A stretch of 64,000 nt of DNA, from positions 186,001 to 250,000 of the forward strand of contig NZ_LNQB01000102.1 in assembly GCF_001651875.1 (NCBI RefSeq). The letters are read 5' to 3'. Positions within the stretch are counted from its first letter, which is position 1. Every line of letters starts with the position of its first letter. The translations under genes and the position numbers were made by a program. Shown one piece after another: positions 33,479 to 41,912 of the stretch. The notes beneath the pieces are model-generated. The model worked only from the letters and a program-made list of their open reading frames with translations. It did not search any database and had not been told where the DNA came from. Source of the stretch: Sinorhizobium saheli (lineage in GTDB: Bacteria > Pseudomonadota > Alphaproteobacteria > Rhizobiales > Rhizobiaceae).

Positions 33479-35542
33479 ATGACCCGTCCTCCCCGCCCCC
33501 TCGACCGCCTCATCCGCCCGCACTCGATCGCCGTCTTCGGCGGCAAGGAAGCCCGCCGTGTCATCGAGCAATGCGACAAGATGGGCTTTGCGGGCCATAT
33601 CTGGCCGGTGCACCCGCGCGAGGAGGAAATCCTCGGCCGCCGCTGCTTCCGCTCCGTCGCCGATCTGCCGGAGGTGCCCGACGCCGCCTTCGTCGGCGTC
33701 AACCGGGCGCTGACGGTCGAGATCATCCGGGAGCTCGCAGCCCGCGGCGCCGGCGGTGCGGTCTGCTACGCCTCCGGCTTCCGCGAGGCGGCAAGCGAGC
33801 TTGCCGACGGCAACGACCTGCAGGAGGCACTCGTTGCGGCAGCCGGCGACATGCCGATCGTCGGGCCGAACTGCTACGGCTTCATCAACATGCTGGACGG
33901 CGCGCTTCTGTGGCCGGATCAGCACGGCATGCTCCGCGTCGAGCGCGGCGTCGCGATCCTGACGCAATCCTCCAACATCGCCTGCAACATCTCCATGCAG
34001 AAGCGCGGGCTGCCGCTCGCCTATCTCATGACCGCCGGCAACCAGGCCCAGACCGGTCTTTCCGACATCGCCTGCGCCGCGCTCGAAGACCCGCGTGTCA
34101 CGGCGGTCGGCCTGCATATCGAGGGCTTCGACAGCATCGAGGCCCTGGAGCGGCTGGCGACGCGCGCCCGCGTTTTGCGCAAGCCTGTCGTCACGCTGAA
34201 GGTCGGCAGGTCGGAGGCAGCCCGGCTTGCGACCGTTTCCCACACGGCGTCCCTCGCCGGCAACGACCGCGTCTCCTCGGCCCTCCTCGCCCGCCTCGGC
34301 ATCGGTCGCGTCGACACGCTGCCGGAGCTTCTCGAGACCCTGAAGCTCCTGCACCTGCATGGCCCCCTCGCCAATGCCGACATTTCCTCGATGAGCTGTT
34401 CGGGCGGCGAGGCCTCGCTGATGGCGGATGCCGGCGTCCGGCGCAGGGTCAACTTCCGCCCGCTCAAGGAGGAGCAGCGCCTGCCGCTCAGGGAAAGCCT
34501 CGGCGAGATGGTGACGATCGCCAACCCGCTCGACTACCACACCTTCGTCTGGGGCAATCGCGACAAGCAGACGACCGCCTTCGCCGCCATGATGCGGGGC
34601 GGCTATGCGCTGAACCTGATCGTGCTGGATTTCCCCCGCCTCGACCGCTGCGACGCCGCCGACTGGGTGACGACCTGCGATGCGGTCATCGATGCGGCAA
34701 GGGCGACCGGCGCCAGCGCCGGCATCGTCGCGAGCCTCGGCGAAAACATGCCGGAGGAAACCGCCCTCTCCCTGATGAAGGCTGGCGTCGTTCCCTTCTT
34801 CGGCATCGACGAAGCGCTTGCCGCCGCCGAAACCGCGGCCGCGATCGGCTCGGCCTGGGCACGGCCGGTCCCGCCGCCCCTCCTCCGCACGCGACCGGAA
34901 GAGTCAGAGGTGGTGACGCTGACGGAGGCGGAGGCCAAGGCGGAACTCGCCCGGGCCGGGATAGTCGTCCCGGAGGGCCGGACCGCCACGACCGCAGAAG
35001 CGGCCGCGGATGCCGCCGAAGTGCTCGACTTTCCCGTGGTGCTCAAGGGCCTCGGCGTCGCCCATAAGACGGAAGCGGGCGCGGTCAAGCTCGGCCTTGG
35101 AAGCCGTGAAGACGTGCGCGCAGCCGCAGAGGCGATGGCGTCCGTCGCCCGCGGCTATCTTGTCGAGAGGATGATCCCGCAGCCCGTTGCGGAACTCATC
35201 GTCGGCGCCAGGCGCGATCCTGTCGCCGGCCCGGTGCTGACGATCGGCGCGGGCGGAGTTCTCGTCGAATTGCTCGACGATGCAGCAATCCTGACGTTGC
35301 CCGCGACCGAAGAGGCAATTCGCGAGGCGATCGCCGGCCTCAAGGCCGGCAGGCTGCTGGACGGGTACCGCGGCCGCCCGAAGGGCGATGTGGCCGCGCT
35401 CGCGGACATTGTCGCTGCCGCGGCATCCTATGTCGTTGCAAACGCTTCCAAACTCGAAGAACTCGATATCAATCCTATAATGGTGTTGCCGGAAGGCCAT
35501 GGAGCCGTTGCCGCCGATGCCTTGATCCGCCGGAGGAAATGA
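33479..35542 (+). CDS. ADP-forming acyl-CoA synthetase (ACD type)
   Basis: The 687-residue protein has the fused alpha-beta order of nucleoside-diphosphate-forming acyl-CoA synthetases. It starts with a CoA-binding domain (LIRPHSIAVFGGKEARRVIEQ..., CYASGFREA, VGPNCYGFIN). A succinyl-CoA-ligase-like domain follows with the phospho-His motif VSHTASLAGND, and a C-terminal ATP-grasp_5 domain comes from about residue 475 (TEAEAKAELARAGIVVPEG, FPVVLKGLG.AHKTEAGAVKLGL, ELDINPIMV). It would activate a carboxylate with ATP and CoA, giving ADP, and is reversible. It is a potential replacement for the AMP-forming CaiC ligase of enterobacterial carnitine operons. It overlaps the crotonase frame at its 3' end, so the two are coupled. 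Confidence 0.9.
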   Translation: MTRPPRPLDRLIRPHSIAVFGGKEARRVIEQCDKMGFAGHIWPVHPREEEILGRRCFRSVADLPEVPDAAFVGVNRALTVEIIRELAARGAGGAVCYASGFREAASELADGNDLQEALVAAAGDMPIVGPNCYGFINMLDGALLWPDQHGMLRVERGVAILTQSSNIACNISMQKRGLPLAYLMTAGNQAQTGLSDIACAALEDPRVTAVGLHIEGFDSIEALERLATRARVLRKPVVTLKVGRSEAARLATVSHTASLAGNDRVSSALLARLGIGRVDTLPELLETLKLLHLHGPLANADISSMSCSGGEASLMADAGVRRRVNFRPLKEEQRLPLRESLGEMVTIANPLDYHTFVWGNRDKQTTAFAAMMRGGYALNLIVLDFPRLDRCDAADWVTTCDAVIDAARATGASAGIVASLGENMPEETALSLMKAGVVPFFGIDEALAAAETAAAIGSAWARPVPPPLLRTRPEESEVVTLTEAEAKAELARAGIVVPEGRTATTAEAAADAAEVLDFPVVLKGLGVAHKTEAGAVKLGLGSREDVRAAAEAMASVARGYLVERMIPQPVAELIVGARRDPVAGPVLTIGAGGVLVELLDDAAILTLPATEEAIREAIAGLKAGRLLDGYRGRPKGDVAALADIVAAAASYVVANASKLEELDINPIMVLPEGHGAVAADALIRRRK

Positions 35543-35547
35543 CGCCT

Positions 35548-36330
35548 ATGACCGGACCGATCCGCACACATCGCGAAGGCGGCATTCTCGAGGTCACGAT
35601 CGACCGGCCGAAGGCCAACGCCATCGACCTGAAGACCAGCCGGCTAATGGGCGAAATCTTCCGTGATTTCCGCGACGACCCGGAGCTTCGGGTTGCGATC
35701 GTCACCGGTGCCGGCGAGAAATTCTTTTGCCCCGGCTGGGACCTCAAGGCGGCGGCGGAGGGCGATCCCGTCGATGGCGACTATGGCGTCGGCGGCTTCG
35801 GCGGCATGCAGGAGCTGCGCGACCTCAACAAGCCGATCATAGCCGCCGTCAACGGCATCTGCTGCGGCGGCGGGCTGGAAATCGCGCTCTCGGCCGACCT
35901 CATCCTCGCCGCCGAGCATGCGACCTTCGCGCTTCCGGAGATCCGCTCGGGCACGCTCGCCGATGCCGCCTCGATCAAGCTGCCGAAGCGCATCCCCTAC
36001 CACATCGCCATGGATATGCTGCTGACGGGTCGCTGGCTCGACGCGGTCGAGGCCAACCGCTGGGGTTTCGTCAACGAGATCCTGCCGGCCGAACGGCTGA
36101 TGGAGCGCGCATGGGAACGCGCCCGCCTGCTCGAAAGCGGACCGCCGCTCGTCTACGCCGCCATCAAGGAAGTGGTGCGTGAGGCCGAGAGCCGTGATTT
36201 CCAGACGACGATGAACAGGGTGACCCGTCGGCAGTTCAGGACTGTCGACACGCTTTATTCGAGCGAGGACCAGCTGGAGGGCGCGCGAGCCTTCGCTGAA
36301 AAGCGCGAGCCCGTCTGGAAGGGACGGTGA
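35548..36330 (+). CDS. Enoyl-CoA hydratase/isomerase, CaiD-like crotonase
   Basis: The protein (260 residues from ATG 35548) is a crotonase: VTIDRPKANAIDLKTSRLM, the oxyanion block GAGEKFFCPGWDLKAAAEG, and IIAAVNGICCGGGLEIALSADLILAAEHATFALPEIRSG with the acidic residues expected for hydration. Length and motifs match carnitinyl-CoA dehydratase (CaiD, 261 residues), which interconverts crotonobetainyl-CoA and carnitinyl-CoA. An ATG at 35539 overlaps the synthetase stop, but only 2 bases separate it from the GGAGG site; the ATG at 35548 is better spaced. As the last gene of the carnitine run it fits a hydration step feeding carnitine dehydrogenase. Confidence 0.87.
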   Translation: MTGPIRTHREGGILEVTIDRPKANAIDLKTSRLMGEIFRDFRDDPELRVAIVTGAGEKFFCPGWDLKAAAEGDPVDGDYGVGGFGGMQELRDLNKPIIAAVNGICCGGGLEIALSADLILAAEHATFALPEIRSGTLADAASIKLPKRIPYHIAMDMLLTGRWLDAVEANRWGFVNEILPAERLMERAWERARLLESGPPLVYAAIKEVVREAESRDFQTTMNRVTRRQFRTVDTLYSSEDQLEGARAFAEKREPVWKGR

Positions 36331-36668
36331 GATGGGGGCCGCTCCACGGCCCCGCGGAAAGGTCTTTGAGCCGGGTGGAACCGGCATCCGAGCGTGGTGC
36401 GCGGCGGCCGTCGGCGCGCGCGTCGAGGTCGGACATCCATAGGCTATGCTTATGAAAAAGATCGTTATTTAGGGCGTTACAAGCCGGGTCCAAACGGCTA
36501 GCCTTATGGATCAGGATGGCGGCGGACGCCGAAGAAGGAGGAGGTCAAGACGGCAGGATTAATCGGGGCAGCAGCCCGAAGTCAGGGCCATCGCGCGCGG
36601 TGGCGGTACGCGAACACTCTACCAATCACAATGAACGGCGAATGCCGATTAACGAAGGGAACAGGGGA
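36331..36668. other. Intergenic stretch with hairpin and promoter of the peptide importer
   Basis: There is no convincing gene. A 7-bp GC stem (GGGGCCG / CGGCCCC, 36335-36353) lies 5 bases after the crotonase stop but lacks a T-run, so it may be a weak terminator. The AT-richer segment around 36440-36490 is the likely promoter region for the binding-protein gene. A long in-frame extension of that gene from 36516 lacks a ribosome site and would put a long leader before the Tat signal. Confidence 0.5.
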
Positions 36669-38258
36669 ATGAGCGATTACAAGGACTATCTGACACGGCA
36701 GGTCATGCTGGGCAAAATGAACCGGCGGGAGTTTCTCGGGCGCGCGGCCGCCTTCGGCATTGCCGCATCGGCCGCGAACACGCTGTTTGCGGCAAGCGCC
36801 GCGGCGCAGGAGCCGAAGCGCGGCGGGCACCTGAAGCTCGGCCTCGAAGGCGCGGCCGCAACCGATTCGCGCGATCCGGCAAAGGCCCTCTCGCAATTCC
36901 TGTTCGTCGTCGTTCGGACCTGGGGCGATCTCCTCGTGGAGAGCCATCCGACGACCGGCGCGCCCGTGCCGGCGCTTGCCGAATCCTGGGAGCCTTCAAC
37001 CGACGCGGCCACCTGGACCTTCACGATCCGCAAGGGCGTCAAGTTCCATGACGGCAAGGAACTGACCGTCGAGGACGTCGTCAAGACGCTGCAACGTCAC
37101 ACCGACGACAAGTCGGAGTCGGGCGCCCTCGGCGTCATGAAATCCATCAAGGAAATCAAGGCCGATGGCGGCAAGCTCGTGCTGACCTTGACGGAAGGCA
37201 ATGCCGACCTGCCGCTGCTGCTTTCGGACTACCACCTCGTCATCCAGCCGAACGGCGGCATGGACAACCCGGACGCCATGATCGGCACCGGCCCCTACAA
37301 GGTCGCGAGCTTCGAACCGGGCGTGCGCGCCACTTTCGAGAGGAACCCGGACGATTGGCGCACGGATCGAGGTTATGTGGATTCGATCGAACTGATCGCC
37401 ATGAACGACGCGACGGCGCGCATCGCGGCGCTTTCCTCCGGCCAGGTGCACTTCATCAACCGTGTCGACCCCAAGACGGTGAACCTGTTGAAGCGCGCGC
37501 CGACCGTGGAAATCCTCAACACCTCCGGCCGCGGTCACTACGTCTTCATCATGCATTGCAACACCGCGCCGTTCGACAACAACGATCTGAGGATGGCGCT
37601 GAAACTGGCGATGGATCGCGAGACCATGGTCCAGCGCATCCTCGGCGGCTACGGCAAGGTCGGCAATGATTTCCCGATCAACGACACCTACGCCCTCTTC
37701 CCGGAGGGCATCGAGCAGCGCGTCTATGATCCGGACAAGGCCGCCTTCCACTACAAGAAGTCCGGACACAGCGGACCGGTACTGTTGCGCACCTCCGACG
37801 TCGCCTTCCCGGGCGCGGTTGATGCAGCCGTTCTCTACCAGGAGAGCGCCAAGAAGGCCGGCATCGAGATCGAGGTCAAGCGCGAGCCGGGCGACGGCTA
37901 CTGGACCAATGTCTGGAACGTCCAGCCGTTCTGCACCTCCTACTGGGGCGGCCGTCCGACGCAGGACCAGATGTACTCGACGGCCTATCTGTCGAACGCC
38001 GACTGGAACGACACCCGCTTCCAGCGTGAGGACTTCGACAAGCTCCTGCTCGAGGCCCGCTCCGAGCTCGACGAGGCCAAGCGCAAGGACATGTACCGTA
38101 CCCTGGCGACGATGGTGCGCGACGAAGGCGGGCTGATCCTGCCGATGTTCAACGATTTCGTGAACGCTTCCACCAAGCAGGTGAAGGGCTATGTCCACGA
38201 CATCGGCAACGACATGTCGAACGGCTATGTCGCAACCCGGGTGTGGCTGGACGCATGA
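36669..38258 (+). CDS. ABC transporter substrate-binding protein, SBP_bac_5 (peptide type), Tat-exported
   Basis: The 529-residue protein has a twin-arginine signal: MNRREFLGRAAAFGIAASAA with RREFLG at residues 19-24, cleavage near AAAQ-EP (about residue 46). The body is a DppA/OppA-type binding protein (RGGHLKLGLEG, PALAESWEPSTDAATWTFTIRKGVKFHDGKELTVEDVV, NPDAMIGTGPYKV, LRMALKLAMDRE). Its ATG at 36669 has AAGGGA 8 bases upstream. It is the first of four importer genes and a CocE hydrolase. Tat export means it folds before secretion. Ligand unknown; peptides, amides or betaine derivatives are possible given the carnitine genes upstream. Confidence 0.93.
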   Translation: MSDYKDYLTRQVMLGKMNRREFLGRAAAFGIAASAANTLFAASAAAQEPKRGGHLKLGLEGAAATDSRDPAKALSQFLFVVVRTWGDLLVESHPTTGAPVPALAESWEPSTDAATWTFTIRKGVKFHDGKELTVEDVVKTLQRHTDDKSESGALGVMKSIKEIKADGGKLVLTLTEGNADLPLLLSDYHLVIQPNGGMDNPDAMIGTGPYKVASFEPGVRATFERNPDDWRTDRGYVDSIELIAMNDATARIAALSSGQVHFINRVDPKTVNLLKRAPTVEILNTSGRGHYVFIMHCNTAPFDNNDLRMALKLAMDRETMVQRILGGYGKVGNDFPINDTYALFPEGIEQRVYDPDKAAFHYKKSGHSGPVLLRTSDVAFPGAVDAAVLYQESAKKAGIEIEVKREPGDGYWTNVWNVQPFCTSYWGGRPTQDQMYSTAYLSNADWNDTRFQREDFDKLLLEARSELDEAKRKDMYRTLATMVRDEGGLILPMFNDFVNASTKQVKGYVHDIGNDMSNGYVATRVWLDA

Positions 38259-39373
38259 CGATGGAAAGCGGACCGATCACTGGTCCGGTTCTGACGGATG
38301 CGGCCGCGGGGGAGACGCCCCTGCGGCCCGCCGATCTTTCCGGAGTACCAGCAAAACCCAACCCCGCCGTCGCCACGGGCGAGATCGGCGGCACGTTCTG
38401 GCGGCGTTTCATCTTCCGCCGCCCTCTCGCGGCGCTGATCCTGCAGCGCCTCGGCTTGAGCGTCGGCCTGCTTTTCGCGGTGTCGCTGATGATCTTCGGC
38501 GGCATCGAAGCGCTGCCCGGCGATTTCGCCACCACCTATCTCGGCCAGTCGGCGACGCCTCAGGCGGTCGAGAACATCCGCCGGGATCTCGGCCTCGACC
38601 GGCCATGGAGCGAACGCTATCTCGACTGGCTCGGCGGAGCCGTGCAGGGTGACTTCGGCACCTCCTGGGCAAGCAAGAACTCGGTCAGCGAGCAGATCGG
38701 CAACCGGCTCGGCAATTCGCTGTTCCTCGCCTTCTTCGCCGCGCTCATCTCGGTGCCGCTTGCCGTCGGTCTCGGCATGCTCGCGGTCCAGTTTCGCAAC
38801 CGCATGCCGGACAAGATCATCAACGTGATTTCGCTGGCGGCGATCTCGCTGCCGGAATTCTTCATCGGCTACCTGTTGATCATGTTCTTCGCCGTCAAAT
38901 GGGGCGTCGCCACCTTCCCGGCGACGGTCTACGACAGCATGAGCTTCGCCGAGCGCCTGTCGGCAATCGCCCTTCCCGTCGCCACCCTCGTGCTGGTCGT
39001 TCTCGCCCACATGATGCGCATGACGCGGGCGGCGATCCTCAACGTCATGTCCTCCGCTTACGTCGAGACCGCCGAACTCAAGGGCCTAGGCACCTTCCGC
39101 ATCATCGCCCGCCATGCGGCTCCCAACGCCGTGGCGCCGGTGATCAACGTCATCGCACTCAACCTCGCCTATCTCGTCGTCGGCGTCGTCGTCGTGGAAG
39201 TCGTCTTCGTCTATCCCGGCATGGGGCAATATATGGTGGATGCGGTGACCGTGCGCGACATGCCCGTCGTGCAGGCCTGCGGCCTGATCTTCGCGGCCTT
39301 CTACATCTTTCTCAACATGGCGGCCGACATTCTCGCCATTCTCGCCAACCCGAGACTGAGGCACCCGCGATGA
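38255..39373 (+). CDS. ABC transporter permease, DppB type
   Basis: The 372-residue membrane protein begins with a ~50-residue polar extension before helix 1 (LILQRLGLSVGLLFAVSLMIFGGIEALPGD, the DppB/OppB consensus). It continues with the periplasmic LGLDRPWSERYLDWLGGAVQGDFGTSW and the C-terminal EAA-type loop TAELKGLGTFRIIARHAAPNAVAPVINV. It overlaps the binding-protein stop by 4 bases (ATGA) and the next permease by 4 bases. The N-terminal extension is longer than usual and may reflect a later true start at 38261 or beyond. Confidence 0.92.
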   Translation: MTMESGPITGPVLTDAAAGETPLRPADLSGVPAKPNPAVATGEIGGTFWRRFIFRRPLAALILQRLGLSVGLLFAVSLMIFGGIEALPGDFATTYLGQSATPQAVENIRRDLGLDRPWSERYLDWLGGAVQGDFGTSWASKNSVSEQIGNRLGNSLFLAFFAALISVPLAVGLGMLAVQFRNRMPDKIINVISLAAISLPEFFIGYLLIMFFAVKWGVATFPATVYDSMSFAERLSAIALPVATLVLVVLAHMMRMTRAAILNVMSSAYVETAELKGLGTFRIIARHAAPNAVAPVINVIALNLAYLVVGVVVVEVVFVYPGMGQYMVDAVTVRDMPVVQACGLIFAAFYIFLNMAADILAILANPRLRHPR

Positions 39374-40197
39374 ATCTTCGATCTATCCCCCTCAGCGCCT
39401 GGGTCGGCATCATCGGCATTGCAATCGCCGCCCTCTGCGCCATCTTCGCCCCGGTCATCGCTCCCTTCGGCGAGCGGGACGTCGTCGGCGAAATCTGGGC
39501 GCCGGCCGGCGGCGACTTCCTGCTCGGCACCGACAATCTCGGGCGCGACCTGCTCTCGCGCCTGATCTACGGTGCCCGCACGACGATCTTCGTCGCGCTG
39601 GCGGCAACCCTGATCTCCTTCGCGCTCGGCATGATCCTGAGCTTCACCGCAGCCGTGACCGGCGGCTTCGTCGACCAGCTCTTCTCGCGCTTCAACGACC
39701 TGATGATGGCCGTTCCGACGCTGATTTTCGCGCTGGTCGTTCTCGCCGTGCTGCCGCAGCATCTGTGGATCCTGATCCTCGTCATGGCGGTGCTCGACTC
39801 CACCCGCGTCTTCCGCATCGGCCGCGCCGTCGCGCTCGACGTGGCGGTGATGGAATTCGTCGAGGCGGCGCGGCTGCGTGGCGAAGGCTCGCTGTGGATC
39901 ATCTTCCGGGAGATCCTGCCGAACACGCTGTCGCCGCTGCTTGCCGAATTCGGCCTGCGCTTCGCCTTCTCGATCCTGTTCCTCTCCACCCTTTCCTTCC
40001 TCGGCCTCGGCATCCAGCCGCCGGCCGCTGACTGGGGCGGCATGGTCAAGGACAACAAGGACGGCATCATCTTCGGCATCTCCGCCGCGCTCGTTCCGGG
40101 CGCGGCGATCGCCGCCCTCGCCATCTGCGTCAATCTCGTCGTCGACTGGCTGATGAAGCGCACTTCGAGCCTGAAGGGAGGACGCGGCGATGCCTGA
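39370..40197 (+). CDS. ABC transporter permease, DppC type
   Basis: The 275-residue membrane protein has the OppC/DppC signature FLLGTDNLGRDLLSRLIYGARTT after helix 1 and the EAA loop EAARLRGEGSLWIIFREILPNTLSPLLAEF, then ILFLSTLSFLGLGIQPPAADWGGMV. It pairs with the DppB-type subunit. Its ATG overlaps the preceding stop by 4 bases; its end overlaps the ATPase gene by 8 bases, so expression of all subunits is tightly coupled. Confidence 0.94.
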   Translation: MNLRSIPLSAWVGIIGIAIAALCAIFAPVIAPFGERDVVGEIWAPAGGDFLLGTDNLGRDLLSRLIYGARTTIFVALAATLISFALGMILSFTAAVTGGFVDQLFSRFNDLMMAVPTLIFALVVLAVLPQHLWILILVMAVLDSTRVFRIGRAVALDVAVMEFVEAARLRGEGSLWIIFREILPNTLSPLLAEFGLRFAFSILFLSTLSFLGLGIQPPAADWGGMVKDNKDGIIFGISAALVPGAAIAALAICVNLVVDWLMKRTSSLKGGRGDA

Positions 40198-41821
40198 GCT
40201 GCTATCCGTCAAGAACCTGAAGATTGAGGCGACGAGCTATCCGCCGGGTGAGCCGCCGAAGGTGGTGACACTGGTCGAGGGCGTCTCGTTCGATCTCGAG
40301 AAGGGCAAGGTCCTCGGCCTCATCGGCGAGTCCGGCGCCGGCAAGTCGACGATCGGCCTTTCGGCGCTCGCTTATGGCCGCGGCGGATGCCGCATCACCG
40401 GCGGCGAGGTGCTGCTCAATGGCAAGGACATCCTGAAGCTCGACCGTTCCGGCATCAATGCCGTCCGCGGCTGCCATGTCTGCTATGTCGCCCAATCGGC
40501 TGCGGCCGCCTTCAACCCCGCCCACAAGCTCGGCGACCAGGTGATCGAGGCTTCGCTCCGTCACGGGCTCATGACGCGCGAGGAAGCGAGGAAGCGGGCG
40601 CTCTACCTCTTCCGGGTCCTCGGCCTTCCCGATCCGGAAACCTTCGGCGATCGCTATCCGCACCAGGTTTCGGGCGGGCAGTTGCAGCGCGCCATGACCG
40701 CCATGGCGCTCTGCCCCAATCCCGAACTGATCGTCTTCGACGAGCCGACGACAGCCCTCGACGTGACGACGCAGATCGACGTTCTGGCGGCGATCAAGCA
40801 CGCGATCGAGGAGACGCATACGGCGGCGCTCTATATCACCCACGACCTCGCCGTGGTCGCCCAGATCTCCGACGACATCATGGTGCTCCGCCACGGCAAG
40901 ACCGTGGAATACGGCACGACCAAGCAGGTGATCGAGGCGCCGAAGGAGGACTATACCCGCGCGCTCGTCAGCGTCCGCCAGACCAGGCGCGACGAAGCCG
41001 CGGACCAGTCCGGCACGCTCCTCGAGATCGAGCACGTCCATGCCGCCTACGGCAACGGCTTCAAGGTCCTGCACGACGTCTCGATGCACCTGCCGAAGGG
41101 CCAGACGCTGGCGATCGTCGGCGAATCCGGCTCCGGCAAGTCGACCCTTGCGCGCGTCATCACCGGCCTCCTGCCGCCGACGGAAGGCCGGATCACCTTC
41201 GACGGCACGGAACTGCCGAAGGCGCTCAAGGGGCGGACGCACGAGCACCTGCGTCGCATCCAGATGATCTACCAGATGGCGGATACGGCGATGAACCCGC
41301 GCCAGACGGTCAGGAACATCGTCGGCCGGCCCCTTTCCTTCTATTTCGGCATGCATGGCGCTCAGAAGACCGAGCGCGTCAAGGAGCTGCTCGACCAGAT
41401 CGAAATGGGGTCGCGCTTCCTCGACCGCTACCCGGCCGAGCTTTCCGGCGGACAGAAGCAGCGCGTGGCGATCGCCCGGGCGCTTGCCGCGAAGCCCGAG
41501 CTCATCCTCTGCGACGAGCCGACCTCCGCCCTCGATCCGCTGGTCGCCGAAGGCATCCTGAATCTGCTTCTGAAGCTTCAGGAGGAAACCGCTGTTTCCT
41601 ATGTCTTTATCACGCACGACATCGCCATCGTCAGGGCGATCGCCGACTCGGTCGCGGTGATGCATCGCGGGCGGCTCGTGCGCTTCGGCCCGAAATCGAA
41701 GGTGCTCTCGCCGCCCTTCGACGACTACACCGACCTTTTGTTGAAGTCGGTGCCGGAAATGGAGATCGGCTGGCTCGAAAAGGTGCTGAAGACCCGCCGG
41801 ATGGCAAGCGCCGGAAACTGA
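40190..41821 (+). CDS. ABC transporter ATPase with two fused ABC domains (DppD-DppF type)
   Basis: The 543-residue protein carries two ATPase domains. The first has Walker A GESGAGKST, signature VSGGQLQRAMTAMAL and Walker B LIVFDEPTTALD. The second begins after residue ~275 with GESGSGKST, LSGGQKQRVAIARAL and ELILCDEPTSALD. Each is followed by an H-loop (YITHDLAVV; FITHDIAIV). Peptide importers normally use two separate ATPases; the fusion keeps the pair at 1:1. The variant VSGGQLQR signature in half 1 is usual for DppD-like halves. Confidence 0.94.
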   Translation: MPELLSVKNLKIEATSYPPGEPPKVVTLVEGVSFDLEKGKVLGLIGESGAGKSTIGLSALAYGRGGCRITGGEVLLNGKDILKLDRSGINAVRGCHVCYVAQSAAAAFNPAHKLGDQVIEASLRHGLMTREEARKRALYLFRVLGLPDPETFGDRYPHQVSGGQLQRAMTAMALCPNPELIVFDEPTTALDVTTQIDVLAAIKHAIEETHTAALYITHDLAVVAQISDDIMVLRHGKTVEYGTTKQVIEAPKEDYTRALVSVRQTRRDEAADQSGTLLEIEHVHAAYGNGFKVLHDVSMHLPKGQTLAIVGESGSGKSTLARVITGLLPPTEGRITFDGTELPKALKGRTHEHLRRIQMIYQMADTAMNPRQTVRNIVGRPLSFYFGMHGAQKTERVKELLDQIEMGSRFLDRYPAELSGGQKQRVAIARALAAKPELILCDEPTSALDPLVAEGILNLLLKLQEETAVSYVFITHDIAIVRAIADSVAVMHRGRLVRFGPKSKVLSPPFDDYTDLLLKSVPEMEIGWLEKVLKTRRMASAGN

Positions 41822-41912
41822 GATCGCGGGGCCCGATGAAAATCGGGCCTCCTTCCGCTTCAACCCGCTACAATCAATCTGCCGGCGAAGAAGAATTCGC
41901 GAGGGAGGCGAG

